Shown here: one piece after another, positions 36,708 through 46,935 of the stretch | How positions within the stretch are numbered: the first letter of the stretch is position 1 | Layout: each line of letters begins with the position of its first letter | Assembly: GCF_003584015.1 (NCBI RefSeq) | Contig: NZ_QXFM01000144.1 | Location: forward strand, 56,935-120,934 | Source of the DNA: Aurantiacibacter xanthus | GTDB lineage: Bacteria; Pseudomonadota; Alphaproteobacteria; Sphingomonadales; Sphingomonadaceae | DNA: 64,000 bases | Reading direction: 5' to 3' | Program-made: the position numbers and the translations under genes | Notes under the pieces: model-generated | Seen by the model: only the letters and a program-made list of their open reading frames with translations | Databases searched by the model: none | Told to the model about the DNA's origin: nothing

Positions 36708-38680
36708 ACGCCGAGGATCCCGCCGCAGCCTTCCGTATCGAGGCTGGCGAGCTGCTCGAACAGGTTGAACAAGGCCTGCTCGACCTCGGTCACAGCCTTG
36801 CCGATATGGACCTGATCAACGCGGTTTTCCGCGGCCTCCACACACTCAAGGGCTCGGGCGCCATGTTCGGCTTCGACGCTCTGGCGGCCTTCACCCACCA
36901 TTGCGAAACCGCCTTCGATCGGGTGCGCAAGGGGCAAGTGCCCGCCACCGCCGAACTCGTTGCCGTGATCCTCTCCGCACAGGACCACATGCGCGCGCTG
37001 GTCGAGGGGGATGCTCCTGACGCCGATGGCGAGGCTATCCTCGCGCGCCTCCAGCATGCGCTGGAGAGTGCATCGGGCGCCGAACCGCCGGTGGCAGAGC
37101 CGGGGGCAGACCGCCAAGGCTGGCGGCTGTTCTTTCGCCTCCCCGCCGACGCGATGGCAAACGGCACCAATCCCCTCATGCTGCTCGACGAGCTACGCGA
37201 TCTGGGTGAGGCGCATATCGTTGCCCGCACGGACGAGATCCCGCCCCTGCCCGATCTTGTGGCAACGCAGTGCCATATCGGCTGGGATGTCACCCTTATC
37301 GGAGACATCAGCCGCGAGGATATCGAGGACGTGTTCATCTTCGTCATGGATGACATGACGCTGGAGCTTGAGCCGCTCGGCGATGAGACTTCCGACGACA
37401 CGGCCGAGGCCGACTCCTGCGCCGTGGCGACCTCTCCGGTTGCCGACACCCCGCAGGCCGGCGCACCGTCCAGCGCTGCTGCCGCTTCTGCTGCAAAGGC
37501 AGGCGAAAGCGTCCGCGTACCTGCCGAGCGGCTCGATGAACTGATGGACCGCGTGGGCGAACTCGTCATCGCACAAAGCCGCTTGTCCCAACTGGCTCAC
37601 GACGGGGACGATCTGGTGCTGCGGTCGGTATCCGAAGAGATCGAGCGGCTGGCGAACGAGCTGCGCGATACCATGATGGTCGTGCGCATGGTGCCGGTCG
37701 CATCGCTGTTCAGCCGCTTCCGCCGTCTGGTCCACGATCTGGCGAACGACACCGGCAAGCAGATCGCGCTGGTCACCGAAGGCGAAAGCACCGAGGTCGA
37801 CAAGACGGTGATCGAGCGATTGTTCGATCCCCTTGTCCACATCATCCGCAACAGCTGCGATCACGGGCTGGAAACTGCCGCCGAACGCGCTGCGGCCGGC
37901 AAGCCGGAAACCGGCACCGTCCGCCTGTCAGCCCATCAGGCGAGCGGCGAAGTCCTCATCACCATCCGCGACGATGGCCGGGGCATCGACCGCGAGCGTG
38001 TGCGCGCCAAAGCGGATGCCAACGGCCTGATCCAGCCGGGCCAGGTGCTGTCAGAAAGCGAACTGCTCAGCCTCATCTTCCACCCCGGATTTTCCACGGC
38101 GGCGCAGGTGACGAACCTGTCGGGCCGGGGCGTGGGGATGGACGTGGTCAAGCGCACCATCGAGAGCCTGCGCGGTTCGATCGACGTTGCCAGCACCGAG
38201 GGCGAAGGCTCCACCATCACCCTGCGCATCCCGCTGACGCTTGCCATCATTCAGGGCCTGCTGGTGCGGGTCGGCAACGGGTCCTACGTGATCCCGCTGG
38301 CGGCGGTGGAGGAATGCATCGAGCTTTCGCTTGAAGAGGATTTCCGTTCGCGCGGGCGCAGCCTCATCAACCTGCGCGACCGGCTGGTTCCGTTCCTGCG
38401 GTTGCGCGAGCTGTTCGCCACCGGAACCAAGCCCGATACACATCAGAAGATCGTGATCGTCGCCATCGGCAACGAACGGGTCGGCCTCGTGGTCGATCAG
38501 ATCATCGGCAACCACCAGACCGTCATCAAGTCGCTCTCGGCCTTCCACAGCGGCATTGCCACCTTCTCGGGCGCGACGATCCTTGGCGACGGCAACGTCG
38601 CCCTGATCCTCGACGTCGGGCAGCTGGTCGCCATGGGGCAGAGCGTCGACACCGAGGAGAAAATCCATGCAGTTGGCTGA
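36704..38680 (+). CDS. cheA: Chemotaxis histidine kinase CheA
   Basis: A 658-aa kinase starting with GTG that overlaps cheY. P1/Hpt has the phosphorylated His46 in GLHTLKGSG. A middle domain (about 135-225) resembles P2 and is followed by an Ala-rich linker. P3 dimerisation starts at about 275 (VPAERLDELMDRVGELV). The P4 ATPase has HIIRNSCDHGLE (N box), DDGRGIDR (G1) and GRGVGMDVV (G2). The CheW-like P5 closes the protein (about 520-658, VIPLAAVEECIEL). It links the MCP at 39270 to CheY and CheB. Confidence 0.95.
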   Translation: MNAEDPAAAFRIEAGELLEQVEQGLLDLGHSLADMDLINAVFRGLHTLKGSGAMFGFDALAAFTHHCETAFDRVRKGQVPATAELVAVILSAQDHMRALVEGDAPDADGEAILARLQHALESASGAEPPVAEPGADRQGWRLFFRLPADAMANGTNPLMLLDELRDLGEAHIVARTDEIPPLPDLVATQCHIGWDVTLIGDISREDIEDVFIFVMDDMTLELEPLGDETSDDTAEADSCAVATSPVADTPQAGAPSSAAAASAAKAGESVRVPAERLDELMDRVGELVIAQSRLSQLAHDGDDLVLRSVSEEIERLANELRDTMMVVRMVPVASLFSRFRRLVHDLANDTGKQIALVTEGESTEVDKTVIERLFDPLVHIIRNSCDHGLETAAERAAAGKPETGTVRLSAHQASGEVLITIRDDGRGIDRERVRAKADANGLIQPGQVLSESELLSLIFHPGFSTAAQVTNLSGRGVGMDVVKRTIESLRGSIDVASTEGEGSTITLRIPLTLAIIQGLLVRVGNGSYVIPLAAVEECIELSLEEDFRSRGRSLINLRDRLVPFLRLRELFATGTKPDTHQKIVIVAIGNERVGLVVDQIIGNHQTVIKSLSAFHSGIATFSGATILGDGNVALILDVGQLVAMGQSVDTEEKIHAVG

Positions 38681-39188
38681 CCTTGCCGATGTCGGCGCAA
38701 CCGAAGCTCACGGCATCGCCTGGAGCGAGCGCGGCGAGGTCGAAGTGCTGACCTTCGAGCTATCCGGTGAGGTGCTCGCGATCGAGGCGATCCGTGTGTT
38801 CGAAATCCTCGACGTCCTCACCGACACGGTTGTTCCGGGCGCGCCGCCGCTGGTGGACCGGATCGTCAATTTTCGCGGCAAAATCATTCCTGTCGCCGAT
38901 CTGAGGCTCGCCTTCGGGATGGAGCGGGCGGAGCAAACGGTCGACAGCCGGATCGTGGTTATCGAGCTTGCGCTCGATGGTGAGGTCACGCTGCTCGGCC
39001 TCTGGGCGGACCGCGTGCTCGAAGTCGCGACTTTCGTCCGCTCGCAGTGCGAAGAACCGCCAATGGTCGGAATGCGCTGGCGGCGCGAGTACGTCCGCTA
39101 CCTCGCGCGCAGACCAAACGGCGTGGCCATAGTGCCCGACCTCAGGACAATTTTGGAAACCGTCTTCTTCGAACGGGCCGGCAGCTAA
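38667..39188 (+). CDS. cheW: CheW coupling protein (first copy)
   Basis: A 173-aa CheW with a 25-residue N-terminal extension before the core (VLTFELSGEVLAIEAIRVFEI). IVNFRGKIIPVADLRLAFG is the best-conserved segment. CheW bridges receptors and CheA. The start lies within the last codons of cheA (14-bp overlap). A second, shorter CheW follows after the receptor gene, suggesting two coupling options or array types. Confidence 0.92.
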   Translation: MQLADLADVGATEAHGIAWSERGEVEVLTFELSGEVLAIEAIRVFEILDVLTDTVVPGAPPLVDRIVNFRGKIIPVADLRLAFGMERAEQTVDSRIVVIELALDGEVTLLGLWADRVLEVATFVRSQCEEPPMVGMRWRREYVRYLARRPNGVAIVPDLRTILETVFFERAGS

Positions 39189-39269
39189 CGCGCCCGAAGA
39201 CACCCAACAAACCAGAACGCCACTTCTATCCAACAACAGCAATTTATTGCTCAAATCAGGAACAACGTC

Positions 39270-40970
39270 ATGCAAATGACTCTTAAAGCCAAGCTGGCGG
39301 CCGCCTTTTCCGCCATACTGCTTCTAACCGCTATCCTCGGGGGAGTTGGCATCACCCAGATCAGCTCGGTTAACAATCAATCCACGGTGATTGCCGAAAA
39401 CTGGATGCCCAGCATCGATGCCATTCACAAGATCAACACAGCCACCTCTGACCTGCGCGTGAAGGAGTTTCGACATGTGGTGTCCACCACGGCGGCCGAC
39501 ATGAACGCGGCCGAACAGGACATGACCGAAATTCTTTCAAGAATGGAAGAGGATCGCAAGAAGTATGATGCGCTGATCGCATCGGACGAGGAGCGCGCGA
39601 TCTATGACGAGTTCGGGCAGCAGTTCGATCAGTACATGAAGGCGCATGACGCCATTATCGCCTTGTCGCGCCAGAACCAAAATGAGGCGGCCTCACAAGC
39701 ACTCGCTTCGTCGCTCCAGCTCTACGATGCCTATTCGGCAACGCTGATGAAGCTTGTGAAGCTTAACGTCGATGGTGGCCGTAAGGCCAGTGCCGAGGCC
39801 AACGAGATCTACTCGAACGCCCGCATGCTGTTCATCGCGCTCATCGTCCTCGCGCTCGTGGTCGGCGTCGCTGCGGCCTTGCTGGTGACCCGCAGCGTCC
39901 TCAGGCAGCTTGGCGGCGAACCCAACTATGCCCGCGAAATCATGCGCGAAATCGCTGATGGTAACCTCACGGTCGACGTTGTGACCAAGCAAGGCGACCG
40001 CGACAGCCTGCTCGCAGCCGTCGCTGTCATGGTCGACCGCCTGAAGGACGTCATCGGCAAGACCAGCCGCGCATCCGACAACGTCGCCTCGGGCAGCCAG
40101 GAGCTTTCCGCCAGCTCGGAACAGCTCTCGCAGGGCGCCACCGAACAGGCCTCTGCCGCCGAGCAGGCCTCCGCCTCGATGGAAGAGATGGCTGCCAACA
40201 TTCGCCAGAACGCCGAGAACGCCGCGCAGACCGAAAAGATCGCCCAGCAATCCTCGTCCGCTGCCGAACAAAGCGGCATCGCGGTCGACAAGGCGGTCAT
40301 CGCCATGCGCACCATCGCCGAGAAGATCAGCATCGTGCAGGAAATCGCCCGACAGACCGACCTCCTTGCGCTCAACGCCGCCGTCGAGGCTGCTCGGGCC
40401 GGGGAACATGGCCGCGGTTTCGCCGTCGTCGCCTCGGAAGTGCGCAAGCTGGCCGAACGCAGCCAGTCGTCCGCCGCAGAAATCAGCGCCGTGTCGACCG
40501 ACACGGTGGCAGCCGCGACCGAAGCGGGCGAAATGCTGACCAAGCTGGTGCCCGATATTCGCCGCACCGCCGAACTGGTAGCAGAGATCAGCGCCGCCTG
40601 CCGCGAACAGGACATCGGCTCGGCCCAGATCAACGAAGCGATCCAGCAGCTCGACAAGGTCACGCAGCAGAACGCCAGCGCCTCGGAGCAGATTTCGACC
40701 ACTTCGGAAGAACTGGCCGGACAGGCAGAGGAGCTGCAGACCTCGATCGCCTACTTCACGGTTGAGGAAGACGGTGCCGGACACGGCCCGGCCAAGTCGG
40801 CTGCGCCAGCCAGATCCGCGCTGCGCAAGCCGGTGAAGGCAGCCGCCCGCAAGACGTCGCACAAGGCCAATTCCGTCGCCGATCAGCAGTCGCGCGCCAA
40901 CGGCTTCGCGCTCGACCTGACCAATGGCGGGCCGGACGAGGACGACGCCCACTTCGGACGGGCCGCATGA
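39270..40970 (+). CDS. Methyl-accepting chemotaxis protein
   Basis: A 566-aa receptor. TM1 is at residues 8-30 and a periplasmic four-helix-bundle sensor (about 31-185) carries the 4HB_MCP pattern ([20 protein letters not shown]). TM2 is at about 188-210 ([20 protein letters not shown]). HAMP follows, then the signalling hairpin with the tip [20 protein letters not shown]. The C-terminus is Lys/Ala-rich and ends HFGRAA, so it has no NWETF-like CheR tether. The ligand is unknown. An 81-bp gap precedes it, while its stop overlaps the next cheW by ATGA. Confidence 0.94.
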   Translation: MQMTLKAKLAAAFSAILLLTAILGGVGITQISSVNNQSTVIAENWMPSIDAIHKINTATSDLRVKEFRHVVSTTAADMNAAEQDMTEILSRMEEDRKKYDALIASDEERAIYDEFGQQFDQYMKAHDAIIALSRQNQNEAASQALASSLQLYDAYSATLMKLVKLNVDGGRKASAEANEIYSNARMLFIALIVLALVVGVAAALLVTRSVLRQLGGEPNYAREIMREIADGNLTVDVVTKQGDRDSLLAAVAVMVDRLKDVIGKTSRASDNVASGSQELSASSEQLSQGATEQASAAEQASASMEEMAANIRQNAENAAQTEKIAQQSSSAAEQSGIAVDKAVIAMRTIAEKISIVQEIARQTDLLALNAAVEAARAGEHGRGFAVVASEVRKLAERSQSSAAEISAVSTDTVAAATEAGEMLTKLVPDIRRTAELVAEISAACREQDIGSAQINEAIQQLDKVTQQNASASEQISTTSEELAGQAEELQTSIAYFTVEEDGAGHGPAKSAAPARSALRKPVKAAARKTSHKANSVADQQSRANGFALDLTNGGPDEDDAHFGRAA

Positions 40971-41452
40971 CCGCTCGCGAAAACATCCAGGCGGTGACCT
41001 TCGCGCTCGGGAAGGAGGTCTTCGCTGTGCCGGTCCGCCTGGTACGGGAAATTCTGGACTACCGGGAGCCGTTCAATCTCCCCAATGGACCGGACTATTT
41101 CGTCGGGCTGACCGAGGTGCGTGGACAGGGGGTGCCGACGGTCGATTTCCGTCGGCGCCTCGGCCTCCCCTGCGTCGAGACCACCTTGTCGACGCGGATT
41201 ATCATCCTCGACATCCCTCTGGCGGATGGCACGCTTTCGCTCGGGCTCGTGATTGACCGGGTGCTGGGTGTGAACATCTACGAGGCGGACCAGATCGAGG
41301 ATGCGCCCGATATCGGCGTCAAATGGCGCTCGGACTACATCGAGGGCGTTGTCCGCGAAGAGGCTGGCTTCATCGTGATCGTCGATATTGCCCGCATCTT
41401 TACCGGCGAAGAAGCCGAACTGCTCGCAGTCTCGGCGTCAAAAGCGGCCTGA
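40967..41452 (+). CDS. cheW: CheW coupling protein (second copy)
   Basis: A 161-aa CheW ([52 protein letters not shown]). It overlaps the receptor gene by ATGA, so it is probably made with that receptor. It is shorter than the copy at 38667 and lacks its N-terminal extension. Role: scaffold between the receptor and CheA P5. Confidence 0.92.
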   Translation: MTARENIQAVTFALGKEVFAVPVRLVREILDYREPFNLPNGPDYFVGLTEVRGQGVPTVDFRRRLGLPCVETTLSTRIIILDIPLADGTLSLGLVIDRVLGVNIYEADQIEDAPDIGVKWRSDYIEGVVREEAGFIVIVDIARIFTGEEAELLAVSASKAA

Positions 41453-41517
41453 AAGCAGGCGGGCGGCCGGGCCTGTCCCGCCGCCCCCAGCCTTCCGATA
41501 CCCTTAGGAGACATGAC

Positions 41518-42372
41518 GTGCCGCACGCCGCTTTGAAGGCACCGCAACAAGTGGATGGCATCAGCCCGCGCAACTTCGCCCGGCTGGCCAGTTTCATTCA
41601 CTCGGAAACCGGCATCAAGATGCCGCACAACAAGCTTACCATGCTGGAGGGGCGCCTGCGCCGCCGGGTGCGCGCAACCGGCGTTGCGGATCTGAACGCC
41701 TATTGCGAACTTTTGTTCGATCCGGGCTGCCATGAGGAGGAGACTGTCCACCTCATCAACGCGGTTACGACGAACAAGACCGATTTCTTCCGTGAACCAC
41801 GCCATTTCGACTATCTGACACAGGCGATCCTGCCCGAACTCAAGGCACGCGGCTCACGGCGCATCCGCGTCTGGAGCGCCGCCTGTTCGACCGGGGCAGA
41901 GCCTTATACGCTCGCCATGCTGCTCGACGATTTTGCCGAGCAGCATGGCGGGCCGACTTACGGCATCCTAGCAACCGACCTCGACACGCAAGTGCTGGAA
42001 GTCGCCCGCCGGGGCATCTATCCGGCCGAACTGGTGCAGCCGGTCCCCGAACGTCTGCGTAGCCGCTACGTCATGCAACCGCTGCAAAAGGGCCATGGCG
42101 ATGTGCGCATCGTCCCGGCGCTGCGCTCGGCAATCGGCTATGCGCGGCTCAACCTGATGGACGATCACTATCCGGTCGGCGACCCGATGGACATCATCTT
42201 CTGCCGCAATGTCCTGATCTATTTCGATAAGCCAACGCAGGAACAGGTCGTTTCCAAGCTTTGCGACCGGCTCCGCGTCGGTGGCTGGCTGGTGGTTGGC
42301 CACTCGGAATCGATTGCCGGGATGAATCTGCCAGTCGAGCAGGTTTCCAACAACGTCTTCAAGCGGATCTAG
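41518..42372 (+). CDS. cheR: CheR receptor methyltransferase
   Basis: A 284-aa SAM-dependent glutamate methyltransferase. GTG at 41518 has AGGAG upstream and gives MPHAALKAPQQVDG, followed by the helical N-domain (LASFIHSETGIKMP, LRRRVRATGV). The SAM site is VWSAACSTGAEPYTLAM with the acidic ATDLDTQVLEVAR, and IIFCRNVLIYFD is the family's catalytic-domain hallmark. It methylates the MCP for adaptation. It is followed 3 bp later by cheB. Confidence 0.94.
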   Translation: MPHAALKAPQQVDGISPRNFARLASFIHSETGIKMPHNKLTMLEGRLRRRVRATGVADLNAYCELLFDPGCHEEETVHLINAVTTNKTDFFREPRHFDYLTQAILPELKARGSRRIRVWSAACSTGAEPYTLAMLLDDFAEQHGGPTYGILATDLDTQVLEVARRGIYPAELVQPVPERLRSRYVMQPLQKGHGDVRIVPALRSAIGYARLNLMDDHYPVGDPMDIIFCRNVLIYFDKPTQEQVVSKLCDRLRVGGWLVVGHSESIAGMNLPVEQVSNNVFKRI

Positions 42373-42375
42373 GCG

Positions 42376-43458
42376 ATGGTTGCTCGTAAAATCCGGGTGC
42401 TCGTCATCGACGATTCGGCCAGCGTTCGCCGCGCCATGACGACGATTCTGGAGGAAGACCCCGAGATCGAGGTCATCGCCGCCGCTTCCGATCCGATTTC
42501 GGCGGCGCGCTATATCCGCGACGAGGTGCCGGACGTCATCACCCTCGACGTGGAGATGCCGCGCATGGATGGCGTGACATTCCTGCGCAAGCTGATGAGC
42601 CAATGCCCCCTGCCCGTCGTCATGTGTTCATCGCTGGTCGAGGAGGGGTCGGAAACGCTGCTTCAGGCGCTGGAAGCGGGTGCGGTGGATATCATTCTCA
42701 AGCCGCGCCTCGGCGTTGCCGATCATCTGGCCGAAGCCCGGATGACGATCCGCGAGACCGTGAAAGGCGTTGCCAGGGCACGCGTCGGCGGGCGGGCCTC
42801 AAGGGTGCGTTCCGCCGAGCCGGAGAAGAAGCTCACGGCCGATGCCGTGCTGCCCCCACCCACCGGCCGCGCCATGAGCCGCACCACCGAGATGGTCGTC
42901 TGTATCGGTGCATCGACCGGGGGGACCGAAGCACTGCGAGAGGTGCTGGAGGCCCTGCCCGCCGATTCCCCCGGCATCGTGGTGGTGCAACACATGCCCG
43001 AAAGCTTCACCAGAGCCTTTGCCAACCGGCTCAACAAGAGCTGCGCGGTCGACGTCAAGGAAGCGGCGCATGGCGACACCGTGATGCGCGGGCACGTGCT
43101 GATCGCGCCGGGCGGGCTGCGCCACACCATGCTGGAACGGCAGGGCGCGCGCTATCACGTCTCGGTTCGCGAGGGTCCGCTCGTTTCGCGCCATCGGCCT
43201 TCCGTCGATGTGCTGTTCCGCTCTGCCGCGCGCAATGCCGGGTCCAATGCGGTTGGCATCATCATGACCGGGATGGGCGACGACGGCGCCCGCGGCTTGC
43301 TCGAAATGAAGGAAGCCGGTGCCAGAACGATCGCACAGGACGAGGCGACCTCGATCGTGTTCGGCATGCCCAGGGAAGCGATTGCACGAGGGGCCGCCGA
43401 CAAGGTGGCGCCGCTTGGCGCGATTGCACGCGAACTACTTCAGGCAGCGGCGCGCTAG
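42376..43458 (+). CDS. cheB: CheB protein-glutamate methylesterase/deamidase
   Basis: A 360-aa two-domain enzyme. The receiver domain has Asp58 ([12 protein letters not shown]) as phosphorylation site and acidic Asp12/Asp13. After a linker (about 130-170) comes the methylesterase domain with the catalytic Ser in [12 protein letters not shown], His in VQHMPESFT and Asp in MTGMGDDGA. When phosphorylated by CheA it demethylates receptors. It completes the adaptation pair with cheR. The next gene starts 33 bp downstream. Confidence 0.95.
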   Translation: MVARKIRVLVIDDSASVRRAMTTILEEDPEIEVIAAASDPISAARYIRDEVPDVITLDVEMPRMDGVTFLRKLMSQCPLPVVMCSSLVEEGSETLLQALEAGAVDIILKPRLGVADHLAEARMTIRETVKGVARARVGGRASRVRSAEPEKKLTADAVLPPPTGRAMSRTTEMVVCIGASTGGTEALREVLEALPADSPGIVVVQHMPESFTRAFANRLNKSCAVDVKEAAHGDTVMRGHVLIAPGGLRHTMLERQGARYHVSVREGPLVSRHRPSVDVLFRSAARNAGSNAVGIIMTGMGDDGARGLLEMKEAGARTIAQDEATSIVFGMPREAIARGAADKVAPLGAIARELLQAAAR

Positions 43459-43491
43459 TGCCCCTGTTCATGCTCCAGATCAGGTAAACCC

Positions 43492-45216
43492 ATGAGCTAT
43501 ATAGACATCGCCGCAGACATCCCGAAAGTCGACGCAGCCATCCTGCCCCTGCGCGACGATCTCGCCAGTCTTATCTCGGGGCTGGATGCCTGCTTCGTGC
43601 AGGCAGGCAGTGCGCTCGCCGTTTCGGTGGAGGCAATCGACCGGATTGTCGCGGCCCTCTCCGGGATCGGCAGTGCGCTGGAGGATGACACCGGAGTGAG
43701 CGCAGTCGACACGCTCATCGGCGTTGCCGGACGTGTCTCGACCTTGCCGGAACAATGCGAAGGTCGCGGCAAGAGCCTTGTCGTTGTGCAGCAATCCTCC
43801 GCCCGGTTGCGGAGCAGGATCGCCAAGGTGCTCGACACCCTACGGGCGCTGCGCATCTATGGGATGAACGTGAAGATAGCATCCTGGGGCGCGCGCGAGT
43901 TTGTCGAATCGGTCGAAACCATGTTCGTGCGCATCACCGGAGGCGAGGAGAACGTAAAAGCCTTCGACAGCCGCCTCGCCGCTCTGTGCGAAAGCGTAGC
44001 CAGCGTGGAAAAGATGGACAGGTTGCTGCTGTCGGAATGCCGCAAGGTCATTCCGGTCGTTCCCGACCGGCTTGCCGAAGACGCCGAAGGCCTGCGCTCG
44101 CATCAGCACAAGGTGACCGAGGTCGCCAATGCGAGCAAGGATCTAGCCCTCGCGATCCAGCTCAAGGTTGCGACTGCTCTGGGTGCGCTGCAAATCGGCG
44201 ACATTACGCGGCAACGGCTCGAGAACGTCGTGGGCGGAATCCAGCTCCTGCATGCGCATCAGGCCGAATGGGAGGGCGATCCACAAGCGGCGGCCTGGGC
44301 CAGCGCGCATGTCCTGCGCCTGTTCGCGGCGCAGCTGAACGAAACAGCGGAAGAGTTCGGTGTGCAGGCCGCGCTGCTGGTGGAATCGCTGGAGGGCATC
44401 GTCCCGGACGCGCGCCAGCTCTTGTCACTGCGCAGCGACAGCGCTGCGGCTGAGGGGCGCACCTTCCTGCGGCAGCTTGAACAATCGATCGCCGGGATCG
44501 AGTCGGTGACCAGGAAGCTGGGCAACACGGATCGGCAGACCAGCGCGATTTCCGCGATGATTGCCCAGACGGTCGATGAACTGACTCATCGGGTGGATGA
44601 AATCCGCAAGGTGCGCCTCGATGTCCGCGAGATGGCGATCAACATCGACCTGAGGTGCCGCCACATCGACGAGGTCGGCAAGCCGGTTTCCGTGATCGCC
44701 AAGGAGATCTGGGCGCAATCCGGCAGCCTTGACGGGACAACGGACGCGATCAGCAAGGAGGTCGTCATCCTCGGCGATGTGGTCAACACGATCCGGGGCA
44801 GCGCGGATGATCTCACTGTCGATGTCAACGATGCGCTTGCCAATGCGCTGGCCTGCGTTCGCGCAGGCGCGATGCAGACCGAGCATGCCATCGATGCGGC
44901 AGGAGAAGACGTCGCCCGCGTCGTCGATCTGCTGGAGCGCACCTGCATGGAACTGGTCGCCAAGCTGAGCCTCAGCGAGACGATCAAGACCATCAGCCAT
45001 ACCCTGCAGATCATGGCCCCCGAAGTGCGCGAGAGCGAGCCGGGCGAGGCCGCTTCGGCCATGCTGAGCGCCTTGTTACCACAGATCGGCAAGCTCTACA
45101 CGATGGCGAAAGAGCGCGAAGTTCACCGCCGCTTCCTGCTGCCGCACATGGTTGAGGCGGAGCCCCCCGCGCAGTCCGACACCGACGACGACCTCTTCGA
45201 CGACGGGCTGTTCTAG
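43492..45216 (+). CDS. Cytoplasmic chemotaxis-associated helical protein with two degenerate receptor-tip repeats
   Basis: A 574-aa soluble protein with no signal or membrane helix and mostly alpha-helical/coiled-coil composition. I do not recognise a named family. Two segments look like worn copies of the MCP hairpin tip: LRALRIYGMNVKIASWGARE (about 117-136) and MAINIDLRCRHIDEVGKPVS with VIAKEI (about 380-405). Neither keeps the full consensus, and there is no HAMP. The C-terminus is acidic (DDDLFDDGLF). As the last gene of the che operon it may be a soluble receptor-like or scaffold protein. It may replace missing CheD/CheZ functions; that is speculation. Confidence 0.7.
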   Translation: MSYIDIAADIPKVDAAILPLRDDLASLISGLDACFVQAGSALAVSVEAIDRIVAALSGIGSALEDDTGVSAVDTLIGVAGRVSTLPEQCEGRGKSLVVVQQSSARLRSRIAKVLDTLRALRIYGMNVKIASWGAREFVESVETMFVRITGGEENVKAFDSRLAALCESVASVEKMDRLLLSECRKVIPVVPDRLAEDAEGLRSHQHKVTEVANASKDLALAIQLKVATALGALQIGDITRQRLENVVGGIQLLHAHQAEWEGDPQAAAWASAHVLRLFAAQLNETAEEFGVQAALLVESLEGIVPDARQLLSLRSDSAAAEGRTFLRQLEQSIAGIESVTRKLGNTDRQTSAISAMIAQTVDELTHRVDEIRKVRLDVREMAINIDLRCRHIDEVGKPVSVIAKEIWAQSGSLDGTTDAISKEVVILGDVVNTIRGSADDLTVDVNDALANALACVRAGAMQTEHAIDAAGEDVARVVDLLERTCMELVAKLSLSETIKTISHTLQIMAPEVRESEPGEAASAMLSALLPQIGKLYTMAKEREVHRRFLLPHMVEAEPPAQSDTDDDLFDDGLF

Positions 45217-45258
45217 AACGGCCAGCCCATTTGTGCGGAAGGGCGGGCACAACGGCTA

Positions 45259-45270
45259 GACAACGTTGTC
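45259..45270. promoter_or_regulatory. LacI-type operator upstream of the first sulfatase
   Basis: The perfect 12-bp palindrome GACAACGTTGTC lies 59 bp before the sulfatase start at 45329. The same core occurs at 52510 and, slightly altered, at 62705 and 62726. Confidence 0.8.
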
Positions 45271-45328
45271 CTTCGCCTATATCACTTGGCACCGAGTACA
45301 CCCCGCCAGTCTAGGGATCGAGAAACAT

Positions 45329-46828
45329 ATGAAGCCCCTGTCCAACCTGTTTCTCCTGCTTTCGGTCGCCCTGCTTCCCTCCTGCGCCGGCACGGTCGAA
45401 GCTCCGATCGTTGCACAACAATCCGAGCGGCCGAACGTCCTGTTCATCGTCTCGGATGATCTCAACACCCGCCTCGGCACCTATGGTGCGCAGGTGGCGA
45501 CGCCCAATATCGATGGGCTGGCCAACCGCGGCGTGCGCTTCGACCGCGCCTATACGCAGTATCCGTGGTGCGGGCCGAGCCGGGCTTCGTTCATGACCGG
45601 GCTGCGGCCAGACACCGTGGGGGTGTTCGACCTGACCACGCCGCTGCGCGCCAACCATCCCGATCTCGTGACCATCCCCGAGCTGTTCCGCCAGAACGGC
45701 TACTTCACGGGCCGGGTCGGCAAGATCTTCCATCAGGGCGTGCCGGGCGGCATCGGCAAGCCGGGCGCGGACGATCCGCAGAGCTGGGACGTGGCGATCG
45801 ATCCGGCCGGGCACGATATCGAAGTGCTCGACCGGCTCGAGAACATGACGCCGGGAACTCACATCGGTTCGGCAATGGCCTTCTACCGTGACGACGCGGA
45901 CGATCTTCTCCAGACCGATGGCATGGTCGCCAGCGAGGCGATCCGCCTGATGGAAGAACATCGCGACGAGCCATTCTTCATCGCGGCGGGCTTCTATCGC
46001 CCGCATGTGCCCGAAGTGGCTCCCGCCCCCTATTTCGATCTCTACGATCTCGACAAGGTCCCCGCCTGGTCGGTCGAGGACCAGACGCCGCCGCTTCTGG
46101 CAAGCACGGCCTGGCTGCCCGACGATCTCGGCATGACCGAGATGGAACAGCGCCGCTTCATCCTGTCCTACTATGCCGCCACCAGCTTCATGGACGCGCA
46201 GGTCGGGCGCTTGCTGTCCGCGCTCGAAGAAAAGGGTCTGTCGGACAACACCATCGTCGTCTTCGTCAGCGATCACGGCTTCCTGCTGGGCGAGCACGAT
46301 CAGTGGATGAAAACCGTGCTGTGGGAGCCCTCGGCACGTGTCCCGCTGGTGATCTACGCCCCGAAGATGGGCGGCAACGGCTCAGCCTCGCCGCGTCTGG
46401 TGGAACTGGTCGATCTGTTCCCGACGCTGGCTCAACTCGCAGGGTTGCAGGCCCCCGACACGCTGGAAGGACGCAGCCTGCTGCCCTTGCTCCAGCAACC
46501 GGCAATGGATGGTTGGGATCGCCCCGTGTTCACCCAGATCGAGGGCGGACGCAGCGTGCGCACCGCGCGCTGGCACTACGCCGAGTTCGAGGCTGGTCGC
46601 AAAGGCCGCCAGCTGTTCGATCATGCGGCCGATCCCGATGAAACCCGCAACCTCGTCGACGATCCGGCCTATGCCGAGGTGGTCGCCCGCCTCAGCGCGC
46701 TGCTTCCCGATGAGGTGGAGGAACGCAAGGCCCCGCTGCGCTACGACCCGGAGAACGATTGCCTCGTCCAGCCCGAAGGCGCCTCGATCACGCTCGGCAC
46801 GCCCTGTTCCGCCTACGTCGATCCATAA
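45329..46828 (+). CDS. Sulfatase (iduronate-2-sulfatase-like), probable lipoprotein
   Basis: A 499-aa S1-family sulfatase. A lipoprotein-like signal ends LLPSC (Cys19). The metal-binding N-terminus is FIVSDDLN. The formylglycine motif CGPSR has Cys81, within PWCGPSRASFMTGLRPDT. Later pieces RVGKIFHQG, YRPHVP and VVFVSDHGFLLGEH follow the iduronate-2-sulfatase/IdsA pattern. It removes an O-sulfate ester from a sugar or related substrate after Cys is converted to formylglycine, probably by the enzyme at 53998. The palindrome upstream places it under the LacI regulator at 51403. It is followed by an MFS transporter on the same strand. Confidence 0.92.
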   Translation: MKPLSNLFLLLSVALLPSCAGTVEAPIVAQQSERPNVLFIVSDDLNTRLGTYGAQVATPNIDGLANRGVRFDRAYTQYPWCGPSRASFMTGLRPDTVGVFDLTTPLRANHPDLVTIPELFRQNGYFTGRVGKIFHQGVPGGIGKPGADDPQSWDVAIDPAGHDIEVLDRLENMTPGTHIGSAMAFYRDDADDLLQTDGMVASEAIRLMEEHRDEPFFIAAGFYRPHVPEVAPAPYFDLYDLDKVPAWSVEDQTPPLLASTAWLPDDLGMTEMEQRRFILSYYAATSFMDAQVGRLLSALEEKGLSDNTIVVFVSDHGFLLGEHDQWMKTVLWEPSARVPLVIYAPKMGGNGSASPRLVELVDLFPTLAQLAGLQAPDTLEGRSLLPLLQQPAMDGWDRPVFTQIEGGRSVRTARWHYAEFEAGRKGRQLFDHAADPDETRNLVDDPAYAEVVARLSALLPDEVEERKAPLRYDPENDCLVQPEGASITLGTPCSAYVDP

Positions 46829-46935
46829 GTGACGCGGGACAGACGAGCACATCGGCGCTAGACCCCCGACCAACAGGCAGGCGATTCATCGCCTTCGGCA
46901 AGCCTGGCATGGTTTAGGGAGAGGAAACGCCTGCG

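Noticed and set aside
43492..45216. Ordinary methyl-accepting chemotaxis protein
   Set aside because: There are no transmembrane segments, no HAMP and no intact signalling-tip consensus.
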